A stretch of DNA of 64,000 nucleotides from Zoogloea sp. (GCF_028689785.1 NZ_JAQVCN010000007.1:1-64000), one strand, 5' to 3'; counted from the stretch's first letter, positions 37,696-46,004 are shown. Notes: generated from the sequence alone by a model not told the origin. Numbers and translations are program-made.

Positions 37696-38469
37696 ATGTA
37701 CACCGCCTCCGGTACCCTCGACAAGGAACAGCTCGTCGTCCAGTACGCCCCGCTGGTCAAGCGCATTGCCTATCACCTGATGGCCAAGCTGCCAGCCAGC
37801 GTGCAGGTTGAAGACATCATCCAGAACGGCATGCTCGGATTGCTCGATGCCATCAACCGCTATGAGGAGGGTCTGGGGGCCCAGTTTGAAACTTATGCCG
37901 TGCAGCGCATTCGCGGGGCTATGCTGGATGGCCTGCGCGAGAACGACTGGTTGCCGCGCAGTTTGCGCCGCGATATGCGACGTATCGAGGCTGCCGTGCA
38001 TCAGCTTGAGCAGCAGCACGGCCGGCACCCGACCGAGACGGAGCTGGCCGAATCCCTGGGTCTGCCCCTGGCCGATTACCAGCACATGCTGCAGGAGGCG
38101 CGGGGCTACCAGCTCGTGTACTTCGAAGATTTTTCCGGCGAAGGCGAGGACGATTACCTGGAGCGTCACATCACCATCGAGGGTAACGACCCTCTGACCT
38201 TGCTGCTCGAAGGGAACATGCGCGATGTGCTGATCAAGGCCATTGATGATCTGCCCGATCGGGAAAAGACCGTGATGGGCTTGTATTACGAACAGGACAT
38301 GAACCTGCGCGAGATTGGCGAAGTGCTCGGAGTCTCCGAGTCCCGGGTGTGTCAGCTGCACAGCCAGGCCATCGCCCGCCTGCGCTCGCGCATTTCCGGG
38401 GCCATCCAGAATGCGCCGAAAGTGAAGGGTGAAGGTCGGGGGCGGGGTCGCCGCGCAACCGCCTCCTGA
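37696..38469 (+). CDS. fliA: Flagellar sigma factor FliA (sigma-28)
   Basis: A 257-residue sigma-70-family group 3 factor. Region 2 contains VEDIIQNGMLGLLDAINRYE and FETYAVQRIRGAMLDGLREN, region 3 follows, and the region 4 helix-turn-helix is LREIGEVLGVSESRVCQLHSQA. It should recognise the TAAAGTTT-N11-GCCGATAA sequences found upstream of flgM, the third receptor gene and cheV. The anti-sigma factor FlgM is encoded 3 kb away. The 113-bp gap before it may hold its own promoter. Confidence 0.96.
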   Translation: MYTASGTLDKEQLVVQYAPLVKRIAYHLMAKLPASVQVEDIIQNGMLGLLDAINRYEEGLGAQFETYAVQRIRGAMLDGLRENDWLPRSLRRDMRRIEAAVHQLEQQHGRHPTETELAESLGLPLADYQHMLQEARGYQLVYFEDFSGEGEDDYLERHITIEGNDPLTLLLEGNMRDVLIKAIDDLPDREKTVMGLYYEQDMNLREIGEVLGVSESRVCQLHSQAIARLRSRISGAIQNAPKVKGEGRGRGRRATAS

Positions 38470-38489
38470 GACGCTGAGCGGATATTCCC

Positions 38490-39230
38490 ATGGATAGCAT
38501 CAGTCTCATTGGCATCACTCTGGCCCTCGCGGCCATCCTGGTCGGGCAGGTGCTTGAGGGGGGGCATGTGGGCTCCCTTATCCAGCCCACGGCCTTTCTC
38601 ATCGTCATTGGCGGCACCCTTGGGGCGGTGATGTTGCAAAGCTCCGCCGCAGTCTTCCGTACCGGAATGCAAATGGCCAAGTGGGTCTTTGTGCCGCCGA
38701 TGCAGGAGCATTCAATCCTTATCGAACAGGTCGTGAACTGGAGCCAGGTGGCCCGCAAGGAAGGGTTGTTGTCCCTGGAGAGCCAGATTCCGGCGATTGA
38801 TGATCCCTTCATTCAGAAGGGCTTGCAGTTACTTGTCGATGGGGTTGAGCCAGAGCGCTTGCGCGAGGTGCTTGAGGTGGAGATCGACACCTGGGAAGGC
38901 CAGCTGAAGCAGGGAGCCAAGATCTGGGAGGCCGCGGGCGGCTATGCCCCGACCATCGGCATTCTCGGTGCGGTAATGGGGCTGATCCATGTGATGGAAA
39001 ACCTCTCCGATCCGTCCAAGCTCGGGTCGGGGATTGCGGTCGCTTTCGTGGCCACCATCTACGGGGTGGGCTCGGCCAACCTGATCTTCCTGCCGGTGGC
39101 CAAGAAGCTGCTGGGCGTCGTTGGCACACTGGTGTCCATGCGCGAGATGGTGCTGGATGGACTGGTTGGCATCGCCAACGGTGATAACCCGCGCATCATC
39201 GAAAGCCGCCTCAAGGGCTACGGGGGCTGA
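38490..39230 (+). CDS. motC: Flagellar motor stator protein MotC (MotA/PomA family)
   Basis: A 246-residue MotA-family protein with four membrane helices (about 4-22, 30-50, 150-170, 185-205). The conserved regions LIQPTAFLIVIGGTLGAVML and YAPTIGILGAVMGLIHVMENL are present. It is of the short PomA/MotC type rather than the 290-residue E. coli MotA. It forms the 5:2 stator complex with the product of the next gene. The order fliA-motC-motD suggests coupling of stator expression to the late flagellar gene programme, as in pseudomonads. Confidence 0.93.
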   Translation: MDSISLIGITLALAAILVGQVLEGGHVGSLIQPTAFLIVIGGTLGAVMLQSSAAVFRTGMQMAKWVFVPPMQEHSILIEQVVNWSQVARKEGLLSLESQIPAIDDPFIQKGLQLLVDGVEPERLREVLEVEIDTWEGQLKQGAKIWEAAGGYAPTIGILGAVMGLIHVMENLSDPSKLGSGIAVAFVATIYGVGSANLIFLPVAKKLLGVVGTLVSMREMVLDGLVGIANGDNPRIIESRLKGYGG

Positions 39231-39233
39231 GGT

Positions 39234-40100
39234 ATGGCGCGGCGTCGCAAGGGCGAGGAGGAGCACGAGAACCACGAACGCTGGCTCGTTTCCTACGCGG
39301 ACTTCATTACCCTGTTGTTTGCCTTTTTTGTAGTGATGTATTCCCTTTCGTCCCTAAATGAAGGCAAGTACCGAATCATGTCCGATTCGGTGGTGAGCGC
39401 CTTTCGCAACATCTCCGACAATAAGGACAGCCCCAGCATCATCTCCAGCCCCATTCCATCCATCCGCCCCCATGTCACGCCGCCGCCGTCAGACGTGCCG
39501 GAGACCGAGGAGATTCGCAAGTCCAGGGCTGAGAGGGTCAAAAATATGGCTGAGGAAATCCGCAAGGTGCTCGCCCCCCTGGTGGCTGACGGGCAGGTGC
39601 GGGTCACCGAGGGCGCTTTTGGGATTACTGTGGAGATCAATGCCAGTGTGCTGTTTGCTCCCGGCGGTGCCCAGCTCGGGGCCGATGCCGTGCGTGCTCT
39701 GCGTGCCGTGGCCGAGGTGGTGGCCGGGGCTGAGTTTCCGATCACCGTAGAAGGCCATACCGACGTCACGCCTATCGCCACGGCGATGTTTCCGTCCAAC
39801 TGGGAGCTCTCGGCCGTGCGGGCGTCGAGCGTGGTGCGCCTGTTTGTTGATGGTGGCGTCAAACCGTCACGCCTGACCGCGGCGGGCTACGGGGATCAGC
39901 GTCCCGTGGCCGACAATGCCACCGCAGAGGGGCGGGCGCGCAATCGCCGGGTCACCATCCTGATCGAATCTCGTGTGGTCGAAGCAGAGGTGGTCAAGCC
40001 GGTGAAGGCTTCCGGTGTCACGGACTCCATCCTCCCGGCAGATGCCGTACCCCCCGTGCCATCGTCGGCACTGGCCGATCCGGCTTCTCCCGTGCGTTAA
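39234..40100 (+). CDS. motD: Flagellar motor stator protein MotD (MotB family)
   Basis: A 288-residue MotB-family protein. One membrane helix (about 17-40) holds the ion-binding aspartate in SYADFITLLFAFFVVMYSLS. The periplasmic OmpA-like peptidoglycan-binding domain (about 130-245) shows ITVEGHTDVTPI and NWELSAVRASSVVRLF, and NRRVTILIES near the end. It anchors the stator to the cell wall. It starts 3 bp after the motC stop. The Pro-rich tail past residue 250 has no evident domain. Confidence 0.94.
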   Translation: MARRRKGEEEHENHERWLVSYADFITLLFAFFVVMYSLSSLNEGKYRIMSDSVVSAFRNISDNKDSPSIISSPIPSIRPHVTPPPSDVPETEEIRKSRAERVKNMAEEIRKVLAPLVADGQVRVTEGAFGITVEINASVLFAPGGAQLGADAVRALRAVAEVVAGAEFPITVEGHTDVTPIATAMFPSNWELSAVRASSVVRLFVDGGVKPSRLTAAGYGDQRPVADNATAEGRARNRRVTILIESRVVEAEVVKPVKASGVTDSILPADAVPPVPSSALADPASPVR

Positions 40101-40173
40101 CGCTTGCCGTTGGAAGTGGCGTGATGGGGTGCCAGTGGCCTAGTATTCGAGATGGGGGCGAAGAAGAGCATGC

Positions 40174-40650
40174 CTAGACCGAGCCGAAGTGACGGCTTGA
40201 GGCTGTGGGGCGCGATTGGCCATCAGGGCCGTAGATCTGGGGGTGCTCGGCAGCGGCCAGCAGCGTACTCAGTGCCTGCTGGTTGTTCTGGAGGCGTTCG
40301 GTGATCAATTGGCCATTGACTCGGTTGCGCTCTTTGGCCTCGCCGGCCAGGGCTACAACCACATCCCAGGCCGCTAGCGCATCTGGGGAGTTCGTCAGGA
40401 CGATGCGGATGTTATCGTTGCTGACCTTGGCCCCAAGGCGGGCAAACATCGCCGTGCGGTCGTCGGAGAGGCGCTGCAGTGCGCGGTAAAGGCTGGTCTT
40501 TTCTTCCGCCAGGGCGGTGAGGGCGTCGATCTGGCCTTCCACGAGCAAGGCTTCTTCCCGCTGCAGAAGGGCAATGAAAGCCTTCAGGCCAGCCTGTTCG
40601 TCGTGAATCAGGTGAGCCAGGCGCTGCGTGAGGCCGGGATCGACAGCCAC
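40174..40650 (-). CDS. flgN: FlgN-type flagellar export chaperone
   Basis: A 158-residue, mainly helical protein with the FlgN pattern (LIHDEQAGLKAFIALLQREEALL, then a long coiled coil and a C-terminal binding region with NRVNGQLITERLQNNQQALS). FlgN chaperones the hook-associated proteins FlgK and FlgL. It begins 1 bp after the flgM stop codon on the same strand, the usual flgM-flgN pair, and should share the sigma-28 promoter. The last 20 residues are Ser/Pro-rich. Confidence 0.88.
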   Translation of the reverse strand: MAVDPGLTQRLAHLIHDEQAGLKAFIALLQREEALLVEGQIDALTALAEEKTSLYRALQRLSDDRTAMFARLGAKVSNDNIRIVLTNSPDALAAWDVVVALAGEAKERNRVNGQLITERLQNNQQALSTLLAAAEHPQIYGPDGQSRPTASSRHFGSV

Positions 40651-40651
40651 T

Positions 40652-40966
40652 TCAGGCTGGCCCCGGCTGTGCGGTCAGCATCTGGCGAACGCTTTCGATC
40701 AGGCCGTCGGCAACCTTGCCGGTATCCACCTTGAAACGACCTTCGGTGATGGCCTGCTTGATTTCGTCCACCTTGGCGCTGTCCACCACGGGGGTGTTGG
40801 CGATGGTCTCTTCCATCTGCTGCAGCCGTGCAGAGAGGGAGGACAGTTCAACCTTTTCTCCGCCACCGCTGGCCGATTCGGTCTTCGGGGATTCCTTGGC
40901 AGAGCGGGTTCGGCCGTCGTTGGGCGGCAGGCCCGCGGCTGATTTGACAGAGTTATCAATCTTCAT
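40652..40966 (-). CDS. flgM: Anti-sigma-28 factor FlgM
   Basis: A 104-residue protein with the FlgM N terminus (MKIDNSVKSAAGLPPNDGRT) and C-terminal sigma-binding helices (VDSAKVDEIKQAITEGRFKV and ADGLIESVRQML). The middle is disordered. FlgM holds FliA inactive until it is exported through the finished hook. The ATG at 40966 is preceded by AAAGGGCA; a 12-residue longer reading is rejected. It has a near-consensus FliA promoter in the gap after flgA. Confidence 0.93.
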   Translation of the reverse strand: MKIDNSVKSAAGLPPNDGRTRSAKESPKTESASGGGEKVELSSLSARLQQMEETIANTPVVDSAKVDEIKQAITEGRFKVDTGKVADGLIESVRQMLTAQPGPA

Positions 40967-40998
40967 GGCATTGCCCTTTCTTCCACATGTCGAGGGGG

Positions 40999-41025
40999 TC
41001 AACGACTCATGGAAGCGAAACTTTA
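40999..41025 (-). promoter_or_regulatory. Sigma-28 (FliA) promoter of flgM-flgN
   Basis: On the minus strand TAAAGTTT (41025-41018) is a perfect FliA -35 element, followed by exactly 11 bp and GTCGTTGA (41006-40999), which matches five of eight bases of GCCGATAA. It lies 32 bp before the flgM ATG. FliA would thus drive its own antagonist. Confidence 0.8.
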
Positions 41026-41056
41026 ACCGATTCGGGCTGTGGGGGCAGGCCCCTGT

Positions 41057-41749
41057 TCAGGGGAGCGTGATTTCCACTATACCGCCGTTGCGGGCAGTGC
41101 CCCGCACCACCTGGCCATTGCCCAGGCGGACCTGGGCCGGCTGCCCATCTGCGGCGCTGCTCAGGGCTAAGCCATCATTGGCCACCTGGAAGCCGGCGCC
41201 GCGGGAAACCACCTTGACGGGTTGCCCCTGGAGGACGGCCGGGGGTAGGCGCAGATGGCTGGCGGCCAGGGGGCGGCCGCCGGCAAGGCTGATCCGCGCG
41301 GCGTACCCAACTGCCTGGCTCGGGTCGGTGAGCACGTCTGCAGCCTGGGCTGTGAGCTCGCCGGACTCCCTGAGGATATCCGCAGGGCCAAGAACCTGGC
41401 CCGCCGTGATCGGCCCGGCGCTGACCAGATACAGCCCCTTGACCCGGACCTCCGCTGGCACATAAGCCGTCCAAGGGCTGGGCGCGAGGCAGCGCACTCC
41501 CACCGACACTCGTCCCCAGGCCCGTGCCCCTGCTGGCAGAAAGGCCTCCAGCTGTACGCAGGGGGCCAGGCCATTGTCGCCGTTGAACTCACCCACCTGG
41601 ATGCGTACCTCTCCAGGCAGGCTGCGGCTTTGCAGGTCAAGGAAGCGGTTGACTTCGGCCCGTACCGGCGCCGGCTCCTGGCGGGCCTGAAGCGGCAGGG
41701 CATGCAGCAGGAGGAGGGTGAGGCCGAACAGGGGAGCGGAGCGGAGCAT
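41057..41749 (-). CDS. flgA: P-ring assembly chaperone FlgA
   Basis: A 230-residue periplasmic protein with a signal peptide (LFGLTLLLLHALPLQARQ, cleavage probably after LQA). The C-terminal SAF/FlgA domain shows VKGLYLVSAGPITAGQVL, the conserved VGYAARISLAGGRPL, and GNGQVVRGTARNGGIVEI at the end. FlgA helps FlgI polymerise into the P ring around the rod. It is divergent from flgB with 329 bp between them and precedes flgM on the same strand. The start is the only ATG giving a good signal peptide, though the ribosome-binding site is weak. Confidence 0.9.
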   Translation of the reverse strand: MLRSAPLFGLTLLLLHALPLQARQEPAPVRAEVNRFLDLQSRSLPGEVRIQVGEFNGDNGLAPCVQLEAFLPAGARAWGRVSVGVRCLAPSPWTAYVPAEVRVKGLYLVSAGPITAGQVLGPADILRESGELTAQAADVLTDPSQAVGYAARISLAGGRPLAASHLRLPPAVLQGQPVKVVSRGAGFQVANDGLALSSAADGQPAQVRLGNGQVVRGTARNGGIVEITLP

Positions 41750-41862
41750 GGCGGTGGCCGTTGGGGGAGATGGCTATTCAACCATGTTGGTCCCTCTTGT
41801 GCCGGGAGAAACAGAGCTTCTTTCCCGGGTCATTTCGAGTTGGCCGGGAAAGAAGGGTGGGG

Positions 41863-41889
41863 CGGCAAACTTTGCCGGCAACTTGCCGG
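41863..41889. promoter_or_regulatory. Two overlapping palindromes, candidate enhancer-binding sites
   Basis: CGGCAAACTTTGCCG (41863-41877) and CCGGCAACTTGCCGG (41875-41889) are both perfect dyads around a central C. Their centres are 12 bp apart, about one helical turn. They lie 36-62 bp before the first sigma-54 promoter of flgB. A sigma-54 activator of the FleQ/FlrC class would bind in such a place. Function is inferred from position and symmetry. Confidence 0.5.
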
Positions 41890-41924
41890 AGCGGCAGCAT
41901 GCGCTGGGTGGGAGGAGGGCAAAT

Positions 41925-41940
41925 TGGCGTGGGAATTGCC
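41925..41940 (+). promoter_or_regulatory. Sigma-54 promoter upstream of flgB, distal
   Basis: TGGCGTG, four bases, TTGCC. The GG and GC dinucleotides are 12 bp apart as required for sigma-54. It lies 138 bp before the flgB ATG and matches TGGCACG-N4-TTGCW well. Confidence 0.65.
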
Positions 41941-41984
41941 GCCTGTTCGGCCCTTCTGTCGGGTCTCCGCGCCCTTAGGATGGC

Positions 41985-42000
41985 TGGCATGGAAGGTGCA
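41985..42000 (+). promoter_or_regulatory. Sigma-54 promoter upstream of flgB, proximal
   Basis: TGGCATG, four bases, GTGCA, with GG-GC spacing correct. It lies 78 bp before the flgB ATG. It is the second of two tandem sigma-54 sequences, 60 bp from the first. Confidence 0.6.
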
Positions 42001-42078
42001 AAGGAGTGGACGCAAACCACAGCGCACCCCAGGCAGGAATGACGGTACGTGTGGCAACAAACTTTAGAGGTGATCCGA

Positions 42079-42483
42079 ATGAGCAGCCGACTTGACGAAG
42101 CGATGCGTTTCCACCAGACCGCCCTGAACACGCGTGCCTACCGTCAGCAGGTCATCGCTTCCAATATCGCCAACGCCGATACGCCCAACTACAAGGCACG
42201 GGATGTGGACTTCAAGGCAGCCCTGAACGGTGCCCTGGCTGGCAAGAGCGGCAACCTGGCTCTCAGTGCCACCTCGGCCCGTCACCTGGCCGCCACGGGC
42301 GCCAGCCCCCTGGAGGCCAACCTGAAGTTTCGCAATGAGGAGCAGGGGGCTGTCGATGGCAACACGGTCAACATGGACGTGGAGCGTAGCGCCTTCGCCG
42401 AGAATGCCGTGCAGTACCAAGCCAGTGTCACCTTCATCAACGGCCTGATTTCCGGCATGCAGCGCGCCATCCAAGGCCAGTAA
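42079..42483 (+). CDS. flgB: Flagellar basal-body rod protein FlgB
   Basis: A 134-residue rod protein, normal length. The N-terminal rod signature is present (NTRAYRQQVIASNIANADTP, YKARDVDF) and the C-terminal helix ends in FINGLISGMQRAIQGQ. It forms the proximal rod. The ATG at 42079 follows AGAGGTGA; a 10-codon longer reading is rejected. It is the first gene of flgBCDEF. Confidence 0.95.
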   Translation: MSSRLDEAMRFHQTALNTRAYRQQVIASNIANADTPNYKARDVDFKAALNGALAGKSGNLALSATSARHLAATGASPLEANLKFRNEEQGAVDGNTVNMDVERSAFAENAVQYQASVTFINGLISGMQRAIQGQ

Positions 42484-42494
42484 GGGAATCGATC

Positions 42495-42899
42495 ATGAGC
42501 ATGATGAACGTCTTCCAGGTGGCCGGCAGCGCGCTCCACGCGCAGTCCACCCGGCTCAACACCACCGCCAGCAACCTGGCCAACGCCGACAGCATCACCT
42601 CTAGCAACGGCCAGCCTTACAAGGCCAAGCAGGTGGTGTTTGCCGCTACCCCCATGGGCAACCCGGCCGCCCAGGGCGTGCGTGTTACCCAGGTGGTCGA
42701 AAGTGCCGCGCCGATGCGCATGGTGTACGACCCGAAGAGCCCCGCCGCCAACGGTGAGGGCTACGTGACCATGCCCAACGTCAACGTGGTGGAGGAGATG
42801 ACCAACATGATCTCCGCCTCCCGGGCCTATCAGACCAATGCTGAAGTGATGGGCACGGCCAAGACCCTGATGGAACGAACTCTGGCCATCGGCCAGTAA
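42495..42899 (+). CDS. flgC: Flagellar basal-body rod protein FlgC
   Basis: A 134-residue proximal-rod protein. The rod signature TTASNLANADSITSSNGQPY is at residues 20-39, the core contains YDPKSPAANGEGYVTMPNVN, and the end has VEEMTNMISASRAYQTNAEV, typical of axial proteins. It is 11 bp after flgB with a ribosome-binding site overlapping the stop region. Confidence 0.96.
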   Translation: MSMMNVFQVAGSALHAQSTRLNTTASNLANADSITSSNGQPYKAKQVVFAATPMGNPAAQGVRVTQVVESAAPMRMVYDPKSPAANGEGYVTMPNVNVVEEMTNMISASRAYQTNAEVMGTAKTLMERTLAIGQ

Positions 42900-42915
42900 G
42901 CACCGGACAACGATC

Positions 42916-43587
42916 ATGAGCACCGTCAATTCCTCGACGTCCGCCGACGTCATCGCCGCCCTGCAGAAGTCCTCGACCAGCTCAACCTCGAAGACCGAAG
43001 AGGCCCAGACCCGCTTCCTCAAGCTGCTCACCGAACAGCTGAAGAACCAGGATCCCCTCAATCCCATGGACAACGCCCAGATGACCTCCCAGCTGGCCCA
43101 GATCAGCACTGTGGATGGCATCGACAAGCTCAACAAGACACTGACGTCCCTGCTTGAGGGGAGTCAGTCCAGCGAGGCCTTGCAGGCTGCTGCTCTGGTG
43201 GGTAAGGGGGTGATGGTCGAGGGTACCGCCATGACCCTGTCGGGCAGCAAGGCTTATGGTGGTTTCGAGCTGGCCACCGCTGCCGACAAGGTCACCGTGA
43301 CGATTAAGGATTCCAAGGGCCTTGAAGTGCGCAAGATGGAGCTGGGCTCCTCGGATGCCGGTGTTTTCAACTTCGCTTGGGATGGCATATCCACCAACGG
43401 CACTCAGGCCGTGGATGGCAAATACACCATCAGTGTCAGCGCTACCCGCGGAAGCGACACGGTCAAGACCACCCCGCTGCAACTGAGCACTGTCAATAGC
43501 GTGCTGCGTACCAGCAGCGGCAACGTATCCCTCGACGTGGGCTCCGGAAATCTGGTGAGCCTGTCCGATATCAAGCAGATTCTGTAA
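42916..43587 (+). CDS. flgD: Hook cap (scaffolding) protein FlgD
   Basis: A 223-residue FlgD. The N-terminal export/cap region has TRFLKLLTEQLKNQDPLNPM and the strongly conserved MTSQLAQISTVDGIDKLN. The C-terminal part folds as FlgD Ig/Tudor domains (GVFNFAWDGISTNGTQAVDG). FlgD caps the growing hook and is removed when HAP proteins bind. It lies 16 bp after flgC and 12 bp before flgE. Confidence 0.95.
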   Translation: MSTVNSSTSADVIAALQKSSTSSTSKTEEAQTRFLKLLTEQLKNQDPLNPMDNAQMTSQLAQISTVDGIDKLNKTLTSLLEGSQSSEALQAAALVGKGVMVEGTAMTLSGSKAYGGFELATAADKVTVTIKDSKGLEVRKMELGSSDAGVFNFAWDGISTNGTQAVDGKYTISVSATRGSDTVKTTPLQLSTVNSVLRTSSGNVSLDVGSGNLVSLSDIKQIL

Positions 43588-43599
43588 GCGGAGGAAAAA

Positions 43600-45165
43600 A
43601 TGGCATTCCAACAAGGTTTGAGCGGTCTTTCCATCGCTTCCAAGGCCCTTGATGCGATCAGCAACAACGTGTCCAACTCGGGCACCGTCGGTTTCAAGCA
43701 GTCTACAGCTCAGTTTTCGGACGTGTTTGCCGCGTCTCTGGCCGGGGGCGGTACCCAAGTGGGTATCGGCGCGTCCATCGACAAGGTGTCCCAGCAGTTC
43801 AACCAGGGCAACATCTCCAGCACCAGCAACGCGCTCGATCTGGCCATCAACGGGCAGGGCTTCTTCCGCATGAGTGATGCCGGCACGATCACCTACAGCC
43901 GTAACGGCCAGTTCCAGACCGACAAGAACGGCTACATCGTCAACGCTGCAGGTCTGCGCCTGACCGGCAAGCTGGCGGATTCCAATGGTGTGCTCACCGG
44001 CACCACCGGCGACATCAAGCTCAACTTCAGCGACGCCAAGCCGGCCTCCACCACCAGCGCCGGCTACAACGTCAACCTGGATTCACGTTCGGCCACGCCG
44101 TCGGCCATGGGCAAGGCCGCAGTGTTCGGTACGGCTGCGCCGTCCCTGACGGTAGGGGCTTCACCGGCCAATACCCTGTCCATCCTCGTCGATGGTGCGA
44201 CCACTCCCGTCACCGTCAGCATCGCACCGGGGACTTACGCGGACACGGGTTCCCTGGTGACAGCCATCCAGACAGCCATTGATCAGACTTCTCTCAAGGG
44301 TCGGGTCAAGGTGGCCAGTGACAGTACCGGGGTCATCAACTTCGCCTCTGCCCGTAGTGGTCGTCTCTCTGACATCAACGTCACGGGCACGGCTGCCGCT
44401 GCGCTGAACGTGCCTGGCACCACCGGCACGGCCACCAATAGTGCTTTCAGTATTTCGGACCCGACCAGCTACACCAGCACGACCTCGCAGACGGTGTACG
44501 ACTCTCTGGGCAATGCTCACACTCAGTCGATGTACTTCGTCAAAACAGCCCAGTCCAACATCTGGGACGTTTACACCAGCCTTGATGGCGGCTTTCCGCC
44601 CGAAATCGATCCGGTAACCGGGGTTCATACGCCGAACACCATCAGCTTCGACGCCAACGGTGTGCTCCAGACACCGACCTCTTTCACCACGTCATACTCC
44701 GTATCCACCGGTTCGGTGACACCCCTGGCTTTCACCGTCGACCTCGATGGCACTACCCAGTTCGGCAACAGCTTCGGTGTCAATCAGAACACCCAGGACG
44801 GCTACACCACCGGCAAGCTCTCCGGTCTCACCGTTGATGCCGATGGCACCATCCAGGGCAACTTCAGCAATGGTCAGTCCCGGGTGATGGGGCAGGTGTG
44901 GCTGGCGTCCTTCCAGAACCCCAACGGCCTGCAGTCCCTTGGCGGCAACCAGTGGGCCGTCACCAATGCCTCCGGCCCCGAGCAGCCCAACGCTCCGGGC
45001 ACCGGCAGCCTGGGAGTGCTGCAGTCGGCGGCAGTGGAAGACTCCAACGTGAACCTTACCTCCGAGCTGGTGAACATGATCACCCAGCAGCGCGCCTACC
45101 AGGCCAACGCCCAGTCCATCAAGACCCAGGACCAGATCTTGCAAACCCTGGTCAACCTGCGTTGA
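43600..45165 (+). CDS. flgE: Flagellar hook protein FlgE
   Basis: A 521-residue hook subunit. The axial N terminus is GLSGLSIASKALDAISNNVS with the flagellin-like SNSGTVGFKQS, and the C terminus has EDSNVNLTSELVNMITQQRA. It is over 100 residues longer than the E. coli protein (about 400) owing to an insertion in the outer D1/D2 region (about residues 180-300, Thr/Ser/Ala-rich, with a flagellin-hook IN-like segment SIAPGTYADTGSLVTAIQTA). The hook surface may therefore be larger. The start follows GCGGAGGAAAAA. Confidence 0.95.
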   Translation: MAFQQGLSGLSIASKALDAISNNVSNSGTVGFKQSTAQFSDVFAASLAGGGTQVGIGASIDKVSQQFNQGNISSTSNALDLAINGQGFFRMSDAGTITYSRNGQFQTDKNGYIVNAAGLRLTGKLADSNGVLTGTTGDIKLNFSDAKPASTTSAGYNVNLDSRSATPSAMGKAAVFGTAAPSLTVGASPANTLSILVDGATTPVTVSIAPGTYADTGSLVTAIQTAIDQTSLKGRVKVASDSTGVINFASARSGRLSDINVTGTAAAALNVPGTTGTATNSAFSISDPTSYTSTTSQTVYDSLGNAHTQSMYFVKTAQSNIWDVYTSLDGGFPPEIDPVTGVHTPNTISFDANGVLQTPTSFTTSYSVSTGSVTPLAFTVDLDGTTQFGNSFGVNQNTQDGYTTGKLSGLTVDADGTIQGNFSNGQSRVMGQVWLASFQNPNGLQSLGGNQWAVTNASGPEQPNAPGTGSLGVLQSAAVEDSNVNLTSELVNMITQQRAYQANAQSIKTQDQILQTLVNLR

Positions 45166-45185
45166 TCCTGAAGGAAGCCTGAGCC

Positions 45186-45926
45186 ATGGACCGTCTCATC
45201 TACACCGCAATGACCGGCGCCGCCGCCACCATGGGGCAAGAGGCGGCCGTGGCCCACAACCTGGCCAACGCCACCAGCACGGGCTTCAAGGCCGAGTTGC
45301 ATCGCCTGCGTGCGGTACCCATCCAGAACGCCCAGCTGCCCACCCGGGCCTTTGTTGTGGATGCCAGTGTGGCGGACGATTTCACCCCCGGGCCGCTGCA
45401 GCACACCAACCGTTCCATGGATGTGGCGGTGCAGGGCAAGGGCTGGCTGGCGGTGCAACTGCCCGATGGTACCGAGGCCTACACCCGCAATGGCAGTCTG
45501 GAGGTGAGCGCCAACGGCATCCTGCAGACCCGCAGTGGTCTCCCGGTGGTCGGTGGCGGCGGCCCCATTACCGTACCGCCCGATGTGGAGGTCGTCGTGG
45601 GTTCCGACGGTACTGTCTCTGCGGTTCCGCGTACCGGAGCACGCAACAACACCACAACCGTGGGCCAGCTCAAGCTGGTCAATCCACCCGAGCAGGACAT
45701 GCGCCGGGGCGGCGACGGCTATTTCCGCCTTGCCGACGGCAATCCGGCACCGGCAGATCCTGCCGTTCGCGTGGCTTCCGGCTATCTCGAAGGCAGTAAC
45801 GTCAATGTGGTCGAGCAGATGGTGACCATGATCTCTCTGGCCCGGCACTACGAAACCCAAACCAAATTGCTGTCCGTCGCTCAGGAAATGGACCGCTCGG
45901 CGGCGCAACTGGTTGCCAAGAGCTGA
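45186..45926 (+). CDS. flgF: Flagellar basal-body rod protein FlgF
   Basis: A 246-residue rod protein. N-terminal AAVAHNLANATSTGFKAELH and C-terminal LEGSNVNVVEQMVTMISLAR are the rod signatures, with the central VAVQGKGWLAVQLPDGTEAY strand. It forms the rod between FlgC and FlgG. It is 20 bp after flgE. A 165-bp gap with its own promoter sequence separates it from flgG. Confidence 0.95.
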   Translation: MDRLIYTAMTGAAATMGQEAAVAHNLANATSTGFKAELHRLRAVPIQNAQLPTRAFVVDASVADDFTPGPLQHTNRSMDVAVQGKGWLAVQLPDGTEAYTRNGSLEVSANGILQTRSGLPVVGGGGPITVPPDVEVVVGSDGTVSAVPRTGARNNTTTVGQLKLVNPPEQDMRRGGDGYFRLADGNPAPADPAVRVASGYLEGSNVNVVEQMVTMISLARHYETQTKLLSVAQEMDRSAAQLVAKS

Positions 45927-45937
45927 TCTGGCGCTGA

Positions 45938-45971
45938 CCTGATGACCCCCGGGCCTGCGGGCCCGATCAGG
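45938..45971 (+). terminator. Interrupted inverted repeat after flgF (weak terminator or attenuator)
   Basis: An outer CCTGAT/ATCAGG pair surrounds an inner CGGGCC/GGCCCG stem (45950-45965). There is no T run, so it is not a classical terminator. It may limit or process the flgBCDEF transcript before flgG. Confidence 0.35.
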
Positions 45972-46004
45972 AAATGACGGGGCTTTCCCCCGCTGCTCTG
46001 CATC

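Larger units (their letters stand above)
41750..42078. other. Intergenic control region between flgA and flgB
   Basis: This 329-bp region has no gene I can support. It holds two overlapping perfect palindromes (41863-41889) and two plus-strand sigma-54 promoter sequences (41925-41940 and 41985-42000). No minus-strand -24/-12 sequence with correct spacing was found for flgA. Confidence 0.7.

Noticed and set aside
41045..41060. CCCCTG/CAGGGG hairpin at the flgA stop as a terminator
   Set aside because: No T run on the minus strand, and the stem is short with a two-base loop.
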